A DNA stretch of 52,097 nt from an uncultured Clostridia bacterium (GCA_944381435.1 CALWLD010000006.1:28843-80939); one strand, 5' to 3'; positions 8,559 through 18,120 are shown, counted from the first letter of the stretch. A program made the numbers and translations. The notes: generated from the letters alone by a model not told the origin.

Positions 8559-10943
8559 CTATAAAACACCTCTAAAAAAGTGGCCGTTAGTATAACTTAA
8601 GTTTTTAAAAGGACTATTTTTCATACTAAACTGCTCATTTTTTATTAATACCTTATAATAATGATTTATAATATTTTTTATATCTTCTTCATTTTCATCT
8701 GTAAAACTAATACGTAAATATTCATTAGAAAGTTTATTAAATGCTTCGTGTTTATTTAAAATAAATACAGGTTTATCATTTAATATAGTTGTTACACAGT
8801 TAAAACAATCATTTTTTATAGGAAAACAGGTGTTTGTTCTATCTTTTAAATAAAAATTATCACAGTTATTTTTCATTTTACAAAATCTATTATTACCTTT
8901 ATTGCCTACATATAAACCAACAGGACATTGATGAGTTGTCATTAATGGCAATTTACCATATACAAAAACCTCTGTATTTTTAGAAGATAAGTTAGTTATT
9001 TCGCTAAGATTTAGCTCTGGCGATAAGGTTACATCGTTAAATAAAGATAATAATTTATCTATAGAAGCATTGTTAAAAACATTAAATGTGTAATCTGCAA
9101 CTATTTTTTTATTGGTATCTAAATTTATGTAATTACGAATTAAATATCCATCTATGTTGGATTTTTCTAAAATATTAAACATATCATAAAAATCTTTTGC
9201 CATAGCTTCTCTAAATATCCAAAGAAGAGCAAAAAATACCTGAACATTGTTTTTATGTGCATTTTCTATAAAATAATCTAAATTATTTAAGTTATTTTCT
9301 GTAAGCTCTATGTAAATACGTTTTAGTTTGTTTGTTGCTATGCAAGCATCAAACTGTTCTTTGTTTTGTACTAAAGCGGTTAAGCTTTTATTAGCTGATA
9401 TATTTATAGAAGGTTTATAATTTACTTGTATAGTTTCTCTTTTAAAGCTATTTACAAGCTTATCTTCTAGCATATTAGTAGCATTTCTTCTTATGTTATT
9501 AAGTTCACTTAAAGGTACATAAATATCATCATCTACATCTAAACTATCGAATATAAAGTAAAAAGGGGTATCCCCTGTTTTAGATAGCTTTTCTATAAGT
9601 GTATCTTTTGTAACAGAAGCTTTTTGAGCCTTTTCTATAACATAGCCTTTTGCCTCTATTTCTATGTTATTAACAGAAAGCTTTAAGGTAAGAGGTTTAT
9701 TTAACCTAGCAATAACTTTAACATTTACATCTTGTTTTCTTGTATCTTTGTTATATAATTTTTTTAGCTTATTATCAAGAGCTTTATCAAAAGAACGAAA
9801 TACCAAATCACCTTTATTTATATTTCCCGAGATAGTTATGTTTAACAAATCTCCAACACCAGTATTTTTTGAAATGTTAGTACCACAATGAGGCTTTGTT
9901 TTTGTCCATATTTCAATTCCATCGCCTCCGATAACTGCCTCTTTAAGACTTATTGTACATTTTTTAGTTTTTTTGTTATAGCTTTCTACTGTACCTATCT
10001 GTATACCACTGCTTTTAGGTGATGGGCTAATCATAGATTTATTAGACCAGTTTTCATAATATCCTGTTATAGAGCTTCCCCCACGGTTAAATATTTGTGT
10101 AAGCTCTTTTAAGTCGTTATCTTCTATGTTTTCAAATGTATTGTTATTAACTTTGTCTATATATTTTCTATAGTTAGATGTTACGCTTGCAACGTATTCT
10201 GGGTTTTTCATTCTACCTTCTATTTTAAAGGTGTGTATTCCTGATTTTACAAGCTTATCTATGATAGGAAGGGTAGATGTATCTTTTGGTGATAATAGAT
10301 AGTTATTAGCATAAACCTTATCATCTTTTATAAGCTTATATTCCATACGACAAGGCTGGGCACATCTACCACGGTTACCGCTACGCTCACCAATAAGGCT
10401 ACTCATAAGACAACGCCCAGAATAAGATACACATATAGCACCGTGTACAAAAGCCTCTATTTCTATGTTTGTATTTTTAGTTATATTTTCTATTTCTTTA
10501 AGGCTAAGCTCACGGCTTAACACAACACGGTTAAAACCTAAGCCTTGTAAAAACTTAACACCTTCTATATTATGTATTGTCATTTGTGTGCTAGCGTGAA
10601 GGGCAACATTTTTAAAGTTTTCTTTTATAAGGCTAAATATACCTATATCTTGTACAATTATAGCATCTATGCCATAAGCATAAACCTGTGATACAAAGTT
10701 AAGAACATTTTGTATTTCTTCTTCTTTATAAAGAATGTTTAATGTTAAATTAACTTTAACACCTCTTTTATGACAATAATCTATAATGTAATTTAGTTCT
10801 TCGTTAGTAAAATTATTAGCACTTTGTCTTGCATTAAAGTCTTTTCCTCCTAGATATATAGCATCACAGCCGTTATTAACAGCTGATACCATACTATCCA
10901 TTGAGCCTACAGGTGCTAAAAGCTCCACTCGTTTATTTTCCAA
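8559..10943 (-). CDS. U32 family peptidase / tRNA-modification type protein
   Basis: U32 family protein. Relatives include collagenase-like PrtC and the TrhP/YegQ proteins needed for prephenate-dependent tRNA uridine hydroxylation, so either a protease or an RNA-modification role is possible. Seen: an N-terminal TIM-barrel-like domain starting ELLAPVGS, the cysteine segment CLMSSLIGERSGNRGRCAQP, and the U32 signature FKIEGRMKNPEYVASV. A long C-terminal part has further Cys clusters. About 794 residues is normal for the fused DUF3656-type form. The in-frame GTG at 10952 belongs to the AGGTG ribosome site, so the TTG at 10943 is chosen. It begins the leftward run that includes the SEDS-PBP genes (9 nt gap). 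Confidence 0.9.
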   Translation of the reverse strand: MENKRVELLAPVGSMDSMVSAVNNGCDAIYLGGKDFNARQSANNFTNEELNYIIDYCHKRGVKVNLTLNILYKEEEIQNVLNFVSQVYAYGIDAIIVQDIGIFSLIKENFKNVALHASTQMTIHNIEGVKFLQGLGFNRVVLSRELSLKEIENITKNTNIEIEAFVHGAICVSYSGRCLMSSLIGERSGNRGRCAQPCRMEYKLIKDDKVYANNYLLSPKDTSTLPIIDKLVKSGIHTFKIEGRMKNPEYVASVTSNYRKYIDKVNNNTFENIEDNDLKELTQIFNRGGSSITGYYENWSNKSMISPSPKSSGIQIGTVESYNKKTKKCTISLKEAVIGGDGIEIWTKTKPHCGTNISKNTGVGDLLNITISGNINKGDLVFRSFDKALDNKLKKLYNKDTRKQDVNVKVIARLNKPLTLKLSVNNIEIEAKGYVIEKAQKASVTKDTLIEKLSKTGDTPFYFIFDSLDVDDDIYVPLSELNNIRRNATNMLEDKLVNSFKRETIQVNYKPSINISANKSLTALVQNKEQFDACIATNKLKRIYIELTENNLNNLDYFIENAHKNNVQVFFALLWIFREAMAKDFYDMFNILEKSNIDGYLIRNYINLDTNKKIVADYTFNVFNNASIDKLLSLFNDVTLSPELNLSEITNLSSKNTEVFVYGKLPLMTTHQCPVGLYVGNKGNNRFCKMKNNCDNFYLKDRTNTCFPIKNDCFNCVTTILNDKPVFILNKHEAFNKLSNEYLRISFTDENEEDIKNIINHYYKVLIKNEQFSMKNSPFKNLSYTNGHFFRGVL

Positions 10944-11126
10944 AATATTCACCTAATTTCTAAAATAAAATTTATTTAAGTTATGGACAAGTTGTACAAA
11001 ATTTGTTAAAATATATATAAATATTGAAAATAAAAATTTAAAAATATTATATATTTTATATTATTTACACATAACATATTTTACTATTTTATACAAAAAT
11101 AATATATTGGTATTATAATTAAAATA

Positions 11127-11852
11127 TTATTTATTTTCTAATTCAGATTTTAGTTTTTCTATTTCTTCTTCAAGCTCTAGGATTTTTATATCTTTTTCAA
11201 GCTGAAGCTCTTCTATATCTGGTATGTTTGATAATTTCATAGTAGTCTCGTTGAGGTTATCTTTTAAATTATCTATTATTAAATCTTTTTCTTCTAAAGA
11301 TTTTTCTAACATAGCTATAGCTTCATCTTTTTCCTCTAAAGAGCTTGTAATATCATAATCTGGTTTAGAGTTAAGCTCATTTTCTAACTTTAAGATGATG
11401 CTATCTTTATCATTTATGATGGTGTTTTTATCATCTATGATGCGATTAAGCTCTTCTAACTTAGATAAAGCATTATCTTTTTGTTTAGTAATATCTTTAA
11501 CTTTATCTTCTAGATATTTAATAGAATTTTCTTTGCTATTACATAGAGCTTTTAAATCTTTTAATTTGTTTTCAAGCTCTTCAATAAGCTTGTTATTTTT
11601 ATTAAAAAGCTGGCGTTGCTTAAAAAGGTCATCTGCAATGTTAAGAGCTGAAACCAATAAAAATAATGTAGAATTTTTATTTAATGTGCTATATATAGAA
11701 GATAGCTCGTCCATTTTAGAGTTAATATATTTAGCAATACCTTTTATATAATCATCACTTTCATTTGTTGAAAGGTTATAACTTACATTTCCGATTTTTA
11801 CAGGAATAATGTGTTTATTTGTTTGGTTATTATCATTATTTTCTATATTCAT
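11127..11852 (-). CDS. zapA: ZapA-like cell division protein with long coiled coil
   Basis: ZapA binds FtsZ and promotes Z-ring bundling. Residues about 15-95 match the ZapA core: KIGNVSYNLSTNESDDYIKG at the N-terminus and LFLLVSALNIADDLFKQRQ in the helical part. From about 95 to 241 the protein is a charged heptad-rich coiled coil with many ELE/LKDK runs, making it well over twice the length of Bacillus ZapA. The open frame extends upstream through a hydrophobic Ile-rich stretch, but GAGGTG is placed 7 nt before the ATG at 11852, so the shorter start is chosen. The location beside SEDS-PBP and ftsEX genes fits a division role. Confidence 0.85.
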   Translation of the reverse strand: MNIENNDNNQTNKHIIPVKIGNVSYNLSTNESDDYIKGIAKYINSKMDELSSIYSTLNKNSTLFLLVSALNIADDLFKQRQLFNKNNKLIEELENKLKDLKALCNSKENSIKYLEDKVKDITKQKDNALSKLEELNRIIDDKNTIINDKDSIILKLENELNSKPDYDITSSLEEKDEAIAMLEKSLEEKDLIIDNLKDNLNETTMKLSNIPDIEELQLEKDIKILELEEEIEKLKSELENK

Positions 11853-12027
11853 ATAAATCACCTCAAAAAATAATATAATAATTATAACACATATATAAAA
11901 TATATCAATTGTTTTAACAAAGTTTAACAATAAAATTTATAAAATGTATATATATTTATCACTTTTTTATTTTAAAAAAATATTTTTTTACATTTTATAT
12001 AAAATAGTCTTTTATTTTTTTAGTTTT

Positions 12028-12036
12028 TGGTATAAA
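12028..12036 (+). promoter_or_regulatory. possible extended -10 promoter of the cdaR-ftsEX run
   Basis: TGGTATAAA matches an extended -10 element, 67 nt before the start of the CdaR-like gene. No clear -35 is visible, as expected for extended -10 promoters. Candidate only. Confidence 0.4.
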
Positions 12037-12102
12037 ATATATAGAGATATTAAGTGAAATTAAAAAATTAACATAAAATAATTTAAAAGGAGTGGCTTTA
12101 AT

Positions 12103-13206
12103 ATGATATCAAATCAAATATTGCAAAGTACAATAGATGGATTAAAAAATATTACAAGAAGAGATTTTAGCGTAGTTGATAGAGAAGGCAAAGTTGTTGT
12201 TACTACTGAGCAAGAGCTTGTTAACACAACTGTAGAGGGTATAGAGTTTTTCATAAACAGTTTAGCAGAAAATCAGCTTGTAAAAGGATATCAATATTTT
12301 AAAGTTTTAGATAATGGAAGCACAGAATACATAGTTTTAGCAAAAGGCGAAGACGAAGAAATATATCAAATAGGAAAAATTGCAACCTTTCAAATACAAA
12401 GCCTTTTAATAGCATATAAAGAAAGATATGACAGAGATAACTTTATAAAAAATTTATTATTAGATAATTTATTGCTTATAGATATATATTCAAGAGCTAA
12501 AAAACTACATATTGAAAATGATGCTAAAAGAATAATATACCTTATAGAAACAGACATAGACAAAGACTTTAATTACGTAGAAATGGTTAGAAACATTTTC
12601 CATAACAACGGTAAAGACTTTGTAACAGCTATAGATGAAAAAACGATTATTCTTGTTAAAGAACTTAAAAAAACAGATGATAAAGAAAAGGAAAAAGAAG
12701 AAATAGAAGGCTTTGCAAAAGAAGTACAAACTAGGCTTTCAGAAGAGCTTAAAAAGAAAGTTTTAGTATCTATAGGCTCTGTTGTTTATGATTTAAAAAA
12801 TGTATCTTCATCTTTTAAAGAGGCTAAAATGGCTTTAGAGGTTGGTAAAATATTTGAAGAAGATAAATACATTATAAAATATGAACAGCTAGGCATAGGT
12901 AGGCTTATTTATCAATTGCCAAATAATTTATGTAAAATGTTTGTAGGTGAAGTTTTAAAAGATAAAACTATGGCAGCTTTTGACGAAGAAATTTTAACTA
13001 CGGTTGCTAGGTTTTTTGAAAACAACTTAAACGTTTCTGAAACATCAAGACAGCTATATATTCATAGAAATACTTTAGTTTATAGATTAGATAAGCTTCA
13101 AAAATTAACTGGGCTTGATATTAGAAACTTTGATGATGCTATTATTTTTAAAATAATGTTAATGGTTACAAAATATATGCAATACAGAGAAAACTTTAAG
13201 TACTAA
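12103..13206 (+). CDS. CdaR/PucR family transcriptional regulator
   Basis: A 367-residue regulator of the CdaR/PucR group. The C-terminus carries the PucR-type helix-turn-helix (about residues 305-362): FFENNLNVSETSRQLYIHRN followed by TLVYRLDKL. The middle region resembles the GGDEF-like CdaR domain, and the N-terminal 100 residues hold a sensor-type segment beginning ITRRDFSVVDREGKV. Members often respond to sugar diacids or related metabolites, but the ligand here is unknown. It lies 22 nt before ftsE and shares its direction, so it may control the ftsEX-M23 genes. That link is by context only. Start ATG with AAGGAG upstream. Confidence 0.85.
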   Translation: MISNQILQSTIDGLKNITRRDFSVVDREGKVVVTTEQELVNTTVEGIEFFINSLAENQLVKGYQYFKVLDNGSTEYIVLAKGEDEEIYQIGKIATFQIQSLLIAYKERYDRDNFIKNLLLDNLLLIDIYSRAKKLHIENDAKRIIYLIETDIDKDFNYVEMVRNIFHNNGKDFVTAIDEKTIILVKELKKTDDKEKEKEEIEGFAKEVQTRLSEELKKKVLVSIGSVVYDLKNVSSSFKEAKMALEVGKIFEEDKYIIKYEQLGIGRLIYQLPNNLCKMFVGEVLKDKTMAAFDEEILTTVARFFENNLNVSETSRQLYIHRNTLVYRLDKLQKLTGLDIRNFDDAIIFKIMLMVTKYMQYRENFKY

Positions 13207-13228
13207 CAAGATTTAAGGGGCGATAAAA

Positions 13229-13912
13229 TTGATTAAAGTAGATAAAGTTACCAAAATTTATGATAACGGAGCCGTTGCAATTAACAATGTATCCCTTGAT
13301 ATAAAAAAAGGGGAGTTTGTTTTTGTAATAGGTTCATCAGGTTCTGGGAAATCTACATTTATGAAAATGCTTTTAAAGGAAGTAGAACCAACAGAAGGAA
13401 AAATCATAATAGATGGTATTAATATAAATAATATAAAAAGAAAAGAAATACCTTATTTAAGACGAAAAATGGGCGTTGTTTTTCAAGATTTTAGGTTGTT
13501 ACCTAGCAAAACTGTATTTGAAAACGTTGCCTTTGCACTTCAAGTTACAGAGGCACCTCCTAAAGCTATAAGAAGAAATGTGCCAGCTATTTTAGCTATG
13601 GTTGGGCTTACCCATAAAGCTAAAGTTTATCCTAATGAGCTTTCAGGGGGAGAGCAACAAAGAGTTGCTCTTGCTAGAGCTATAATAAATAAGCCACCTA
13701 TACTTTTAGCAGATGAGCCAACAGGTAACCTAGACCCAGAAACTGCTTGGGAAATAATGGAGCTTTTAAAAGAAATAAATGCAAGAGGTACAACAGTTGT
13801 TATAGCAACCCACGCAAGAGATATTGTTGACGAAATGAAAAAACGTGTTATAACTCTTCAAAAAGGCGTAATTTTAAGCGATAAAGAAGGAGGTTATAAC
13901 TATGAAGATTAG
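13229..13912 (+). CDS. ftsE: cell division ATP-binding protein FtsE
   Basis: ATPase of the FtsEX complex, an ABC-type machine that does not transport but activates peptidoglycan hydrolases at the division site. In 227 residues it shows Walker [10 protein letters not shown], the Q-loop [10 protein letters not shown] typical of FtsE, signature [14 protein letters not shown], Walker [13 protein letters not shown] and the switch His in ATHARD. The start is TTG with AAGGGGCG upstream. The 3' end overlaps ftsX by 11 nt, indicating translational coupling. Confidence 0.97.
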   Translation: MIKVDKVTKIYDNGAVAINNVSLDIKKGEFVFVIGSSGSGKSTFMKMLLKEVEPTEGKIIIDGININNIKRKEIPYLRRKMGVVFQDFRLLPSKTVFENVAFALQVTEAPPKAIRRNVPAILAMVGLTHKAKVYPNELSGGEQQRVALARAIINKPPILLADEPTGNLDPETAWEIMELLKEINARGTTVVIATHARDIVDEMKKRVITLQKGVILSDKEGGYNYED

Positions 13913-15041
13913 AAGCGCTAAATATCATATAAAGCAAGGAGCTAAAAGCATTACCAAAAATGGCTTAATGTCTGCGGCTTCTATTGCATCTGTTGCCGCT
14001 TGTGCTTTTATACTTATTATATCTTTATGTATTGCTATAAATTTAGACAGAGCTTTAGAAAGAGTTGAAGAAAGCATAGGTATATCATTATATTTAGGTG
14101 ATGAGGTTACAGATGAAGAAATTAAAGGTTTATTTGAGCAATTATCTAGCATACCAAATGTAACCCACGTAGAATATATGTCAAAAGATGATGCTCTTAG
14201 CTGGGCTAAAAAAGAATGGGAAGATGAACAAGATATATTATCAGGTCTTGAAGATGATAACCCATTTCCTAGGTCCTTTGAGCTTTCTATAAATGGAGCA
14301 AAAAACCAAAATCAAGTTATAAAAGATGTAACTAAGCTTCAACAAGATTTTGAAGTTAAATTATTAGAAGATAGAAAAAAAGAAGAAGAAGAGATAAAGG
14401 AAATTATAGAAAACCCTTTATCTGAAGAAACTAGCAAAGATACACAACAAACTACACAACAAACTACACAACAAACTACGCAACAAACTACACAGGCAAC
14501 AGAACAAACTACATCTTCAGATAGCCAAACTGAAACTACAACAGAAGGTGCTAGCATAGGTGATAAAGACTATGAATATATTGGTATAGAGAAAATTAGG
14601 CATTCTCAAAAAGAATCAAATATATTGTTAGCAATTAATAATACTGTTAGGGTAGCTAGTATTATAATTATATTAATACTTGCTATAGTGTCGGTTGCTA
14701 TTATTGTTAATACTATTAAGCTTACAGTTTATGTTAGAAAAACAGAAATTAACATTATGAAATACGTAGGTGCAACAGACTGGTTTATTAGATGGCCTTT
14801 TGTTATAGAAGGTGTTATAATAGGCATTGTAGGTTCTATCATACCTATTGTTATTTGTATATTTAGCTATGGTAATATTGTAAATTTAATATATGAAAAA
14901 ATGCCTTTTGTTAGAAACTATTTAGAATTTAAAGATACTTTATCTATGTTTTTAGCTATTGCACCTGTTACTATTATATTAGGTGTATTACTTGGAGTTA
15001 TAGGCTCTGTAAACTCAATTAAAAAACATTTGAATGTATAA
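13902..15041 (+). CDS. ftsX: cell division protein FtsX with Thr/Gln-rich loop insertion
   Basis: Membrane partner of FtsE, with a large outer loop that binds the hydrolase it controls. TM1 lies at about 28-47 and the three C-terminal membrane segments at about 251-272, 290-318 and 345-370. The outer loop normally ends with a segment like IGIEKIRHSQ leading into TM2. Here about 70 extra residues (roughly 152-222) lie before it, with an acidic helix (KKEEEEIKEIIE) and a TQQT repeat tract followed by a TTETTT run. At 379 residues it is larger than the usual 295-310. Start ATG set by AAGGAGG inside the end of ftsE. The next gene encodes a probable cognate hydrolase. Confidence 0.95.
   Translation: MKIRSAKYHIKQGAKSITKNGLMSAASIASVAACAFILIISLCIAINLDRALERVEESIGISLYLGDEVTDEEIKGLFEQLSSIPNVTHVEYMSKDDALSWAKKEWEDEQDILSGLEDDNPFPRSFELSINGAKNQNQVIKDVTKLQQDFEVKLLEDRKKEEEEIKEIIENPLSEETSKDTQQTTQQTTQQTTQQTTQATEQTTSSDSQTETTTEGASIGDKDYEYIGIEKIRHSQKESNILLAINNTVRVASIIIILILAIVSVAIIVNTIKLTVYVRKTEINIMKYVGATDWFIRWPFVIEGVIIGIVGSIIPIVICIFSYGNIVNLIYEKMPFVRNYLEFKDTLSMFLAIAPVTIILGVLLGVIGSVNSIKKHLNV
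14442..14489 (+). repeat. 12-bp tandem repeat inside ftsX
   Basis: Four copies of ACACAACAAACT (the fourth has ACGC) encode the TQQT repeats in the outer loop of FtsX. Such a tract can change copy number by slippage in whole-codon steps, so loop length may vary between strains. Confidence 0.9.
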
Positions 15042-15057
15042 CAGGGGGTATAGATAA

Positions 15058-16218
15058 ATGAAAAAATTTTTAACCACAGCATTAATAGCTAGCATATTTG
15101 TTTTTTCTATGAGCAGTAGCGTATACCCTAAAAGCGTTAGCGAGCTTAACAAGGAAAAGCAGGAAATAAAAGATAAAATGGACGATTCTAAACAAGATTT
15201 GGAAGATACTAAAGAAGAAAAAAGTGCTATATTAAAAGAAGTTGAACAGCTAGATACTAATTTAAGCAAAATAGAAAATGAACTAGAAAAACTCCAAAAA
15301 GACCTAGAAGATACCAAACAAAGCCTTGCAAAGTCAGAAGAAGAGCTTAAAGAAGCTACAATAAAAAGAGAAAAACAATATGAAAGCCTTAAAGAGCGTA
15401 TAAGAGTTATGTATGAATATGGAGATAGCGGATATTTAGAAATACTTTTAGATGCTAAAGGTTTTACAGATTTCTTTAAAAGAATAGAATATATAAATTA
15501 TATTATGGATTATGACAATGAACTTTTTGAAAGATATAAAGAAACAGAAGAGTTTATTGAATTAAAAGTTGAGCAAATAAAAGTTGAAAAAGAAAATTTA
15601 GAAGTTTTAACAAAACAAACTCAAGCTAAAAAGCAAGAGGTAGAAAAAAATATAGCTGCTAAACAACAAATGGTAGCTAATTTAAACAAAGAACAAGCTA
15701 AACTTGAACAACAAATAAAAGATTTAGAAAATGAAGATAAAAAAATAACAAACCTTATAAATCAAGCTAATGTTAAAGCAACAGGCACTAGCAATAACAA
15801 AGTTTATCCTGGCACAGGAGGACAGCTTGCACACCCTGTACCTGCTTATGCAGGACGCCCTTATAACGATGTTTATGGATATAGAACAAGCCCTATAAGC
15901 GGTAAAAAAGAGCTACATTCAGGCTTAGACTTAAAAGCTACATATGGCACAGATATTGTTGCAGCAGAAGCAGGCACTGTTATATATTCAGGCTATAACA
16001 ATGGAGGATATGGCTATATGGTTATTATAGACCACGGCGGTGGTATGACTACATTATATGCTCATAACTCTAAACTTGTTGTAAGCAAAGGACAACAGGT
16101 AAAAAGAGGGCAAGTTATTGCAAAGGCAGGCTCCACAGGTTATTCTACAGGCGTACACGCACATTTTGAAGTTAGGATAAATGGAAAAACCACAGACCCA
16201 GCACCATATTTAAGATAA
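15058..16218 (+). CDS. secreted PcsB/EnvC-like M23 peptidoglycan hydrolase
   Basis: Secreted protein, 386 residues, with a signal peptide (about 1-27). Two long coiled coils (about 29-115 and 155-235) flank a helical FtsX-binding-type segment containing LLDAKGFTDFFKRIEYIN. A linker leads to a C-terminal LytM/M23 zinc domain. Zinc and catalytic residues are visible: His287 and Asp291 in HSGLD, His336 in LYAH, and His367/His369 in VHAHFE. This architecture matches EnvC and PcsB/CwlO-type partners of FtsEX, and the gene follows ftsX by 16 nt. Inferred role: cell-wall cleavage during separation, activated by FtsEX. Complete zinc ligands suggest an active endopeptidase rather than an EnvC-type pseudo-enzyme. 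Confidence 0.93.
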   Translation: MKKFLTTALIASIFVFSMSSSVYPKSVSELNKEKQEIKDKMDDSKQDLEDTKEEKSAILKEVEQLDTNLSKIENELEKLQKDLEDTKQSLAKSEEELKEATIKREKQYESLKERIRVMYEYGDSGYLEILLDAKGFTDFFKRIEYINYIMDYDNELFERYKETEEFIELKVEQIKVEKENLEVLTKQTQAKKQEVEKNIAAKQQMVANLNKEQAKLEQQIKDLENEDKKITNLINQANVKATGTSNNKVYPGTGGQLAHPVPAYAGRPYNDVYGYRTSPISGKKELHSGLDLKATYGTDIVAAEAGTVIYSGYNNGGYGYMVIIDHGGGMTTLYAHNSKLVVSKGQQVKRGQVIAKAGSTGYSTGVHAHFEVRINGKTTDPAPYLR

Positions 16219-16240
16219 TTTAAAAGGAGGGGGTAACAAT

Positions 16241-16762
16241 ATGGATAAAGTAGATGGTCAACATAATTTAAAAAGAGGTAACGAAAAAAAGAGTTCTATA
16301 ATAACTATATCAATTTTAATAAGTATTGCTTTAATAGCATTTATAGGGATAACATATCAAGTTGCTTTAAATAATGCTAAAACAGGTTATGTTTCTTTAA
16401 AGCCAGTAGATGTTACCCTCTCTTCAGAGGGAAAAGAGCATAACCTTTCTGTAAAAATTACTTTAAGTGGAAAAAGCAAAAACTTAAACAAACTAAATAT
16501 GGAAAGTGTTCAGTTAGCTACCAAAGAAACTATAAAACAGCTAGACTATGATACTGTTATAGCAGAAAACGGTAACGAATACATAAAAAATACAGTTTTA
16601 ACTTCTTTAAGGCAAGAATTTGGAGAAGATATAGAACAAGTAAACATTGAAAGCATTTTAACAGATGTATCTGTTCCAAGCTCTGAAGAAGAAGATAAAA
16701 ATGAAGATATACATAGCGTTGAAGAATATTTAAAAGGATTTAGTTGGAGCAAGAAAAATTAA
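16241..16762 (+). CDS. membrane-anchored hypothetical protein, FliL-like outline
   Basis: 173 residues with one N-terminal membrane segment (about 19-40) and an extracytoplasmic domain. The region ESVQLATKETIKQLDYDTV followed by a long helix and a final beta-like segment resembles the outline of FliL-type proteins, but similarity is too weak for naming and no flagellar genes are near. The tail is acidic (SSEEEDKNED). It lies 22 nt after the M23 gene and 14 nt before birA, within the ftsEX run. A role at the envelope together with FtsEX-M23 is only a context guess. Start ATG with GGAGGGGG upstream. Confidence 0.65.
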   Translation: MDKVDGQHNLKRGNEKKSSIITISILISIALIAFIGITYQVALNNAKTGYVSLKPVDVTLSSEGKEHNLSVKITLSGKSKNLNKLNMESVQLATKETIKQLDYDTVIAENGNEYIKNTVLTSLRQEFGEDIEQVNIESILTDVSVPSSEEEDKNEDIHSVEEYLKGFSWSKKN

Positions 16763-16776
16763 TTTTGGAGATTTTT

Positions 16777-17757
16777 ATGACGGAAAAAATATTAGATATA
16801 CTTAAAAATAGTAATGATTTTATATCAGGTGAAGTTATTGCTAAAGAATTAAAAGTTAGTAGGGTATCCATATCTAAAAATATAAAAAAATTAAAAGATA
16901 TGGGATATGATATAAAATCTGTTACCAACAAAGGTTATATCCTTATAAAAGATAATAAATTATTTAATAAATTTGAAATAGAAAAACAGATAAATACAAA
17001 AGTTTTAGGTAATAAAGTATATTTTTTTGATGAAATATCTTCAACTAATGAGTATGCTAAAAGCCTTGCTAATTCCAATGAAGAAGAAGGTGCTATAGTT
17101 ATAGCAGATTGTCAAACTAACGGAAAGGGTAGGCTTGATAAAAAATGGGAAAGTAATAAAGGTGAAGGCTTATTTATGTCTATATTATTAAGGCCTAATG
17201 TACACATTAATAATATAGTTCAAATAACATTACTTTCAGGAATATGTATATGTAATGGTATAAAAAAAGCTACAGGGCTTGATGCCAGCATAAAATGGCC
17301 TAACGATATTGTTGTAAATGGAAAAAAAGTTTGTGGTATTTTAACAGAATTGTCGGCTCAAATAGAAAATGTATCTTATGTTATACTAGGTATAGGTATA
17401 AATGTTAATAATAAAAATTTTAATGATGAGCTGAAAGATAAGGCAACATCTATATTTTTAGAAACTAACAAAGAGATAGAAAGAGCTAAGCTTTTATCTT
17501 ATATCTTAAATGAGCTTGAAGAAAAATATTTAAAGTTTAAAGAAATAAAAGATTTTACTTTGTTTTTACCACAATATAAAGCTTTGTGTGTAAACTTGAA
17601 TAAAGAGGTAAAAGCAATATATAAAAATGAAGAAATAATAGGCACTGTGGTAGATATTTCTCCTTTGGGCGAGATTATTTTAAAGACAGATAAAGGTATG
17701 TTAAATATATCTTCAGGTTTTGTTTCTTTAAGAAATGTTGATGGTAAATATGTTTAG
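16777..17757 (+). CDS. birA: bifunctional biotin ligase/repressor BirA
   Basis: Attaches biotin to carboxyl-carrier proteins via biotinyl-AMP and, with its N-terminal winged helix (about residues 1-62), can repress biotin genes. Seen: HTH region GEVIAKELKVSRVSISKNIK, ligase motifs SSTNEYAK, NGKGRLDKKW (the biotinoyl-AMP loop) and KWPNDIVVNGKKVCGILTEL. A C-terminal SH3-like domain is present. The ATG at 16777 has GGAG six nucleotides upstream and gives 326 residues; the open frame also extends upstream to 16744 inside the previous gene. Confidence 0.95.
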   Translation: MTEKILDILKNSNDFISGEVIAKELKVSRVSISKNIKKLKDMGYDIKSVTNKGYILIKDNKLFNKFEIEKQINTKVLGNKVYFFDEISSTNEYAKSLANSNEEEGAIVIADCQTNGKGRLDKKWESNKGEGLFMSILLRPNVHINNIVQITLLSGICICNGIKKATGLDASIKWPNDIVVNGKKVCGILTELSAQIENVSYVILGIGINVNNKNFNDELKDKATSIFLETNKEIERAKLLSYILNELEEKYLKFKEIKDFTLFLPQYKALCVNLNKEVKAIYKNEEIIGTVVDISPLGEIILKTDKGMLNISSGFVSLRNVDGKYV

Positions 17758-17767
17758 GAGTGATTTT

Positions 17768-18094
17768 TTGGATAAAAAAGTTATATTCGGGGCATCTAGC
17801 TATAATCAAAAATTTTATTTTGATGAAATAACAAACAGCTTGCCTTTAGACATAAAAAATACTATAAAAGAAATAGGCATTTATTTTGTAAATAAAGTAG
17901 GTGGGATATTTACTTTAGGGTTTTATGATGATGATAGTTTGTTTATAGATTATAGCTTTGCAGAAGATGATTTTCTTTGTGATGAAATAGGGGCAAAGCT
18001 AGAAATTGAAAAAATAAAAAGAGAAAATAAAGAGCTTATATCTTCTTTAGTTTTATGGTATAAGGTGTTTAATAAAGAAAATAAAAATAGTTAA
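17768..18094 (+). CDS. DUF6145-like small protein
   Basis: 108-residue soluble protein. The start is probably the TTG at 17768, with AGGAG at 17756-17760; an upstream in-frame ATG would overlap birA. The segments GASSYNQKFYFDE, EIGIYFVNKVGGIF and EDDFLCDEIGAKLE agree with my memory of a clostridial family of unknown function (DUF6145), often found beside birA. No catalytic motif, membrane segment or signal peptide is visible. It ends at a strong bidirectional terminator shared with uvrC. Confidence 0.65.
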   Translation: MDKKVIFGASSYNQKFYFDEITNSLPLDIKNTIKEIGIYFVNKVGGIFTLGFYDDDSLFIDYSFAEDDFLCDEIGAKLEIEKIKRENKELISSLVLWYKVFNKENKNS

Positions 18095-18120
18095 GCTAAG
18101 GAATTAGCTTAACTATTTTT
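18083..18120. terminator. bidirectional terminator between the DUF6145-like gene and uvrC
   Basis: A perfect 17-bp stem (AAAAATAGTTAAGCTAA against TTAGCTTAACTATTTTT) with a 4-nt loop has A and T runs on both sides, so it can stop both converging transcripts. It overlaps the 3' ends of both genes. Confidence 0.9.

Noticed and set aside
11853..11930. N-terminal hydrophobic extension (membrane anchor) of ZapA
   Set aside because: GAGGTG directly before the ATG at 11852 shows that translation starts after this AT-rich Ile-run.
14442..14489. Possible CRISPR-like or iteron array from regularly spaced 12-bp repeats
   Set aside because: The repeats are contiguous, in frame with FtsX and encode TQQT; there are no spacers.
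14339..14557. Minus-strand frame with a Val/Cys repeat opposite ftsX
   Set aside because: It is the complement of the 12-bp repeat tract; no ribosome site and overlaps an essential gene.
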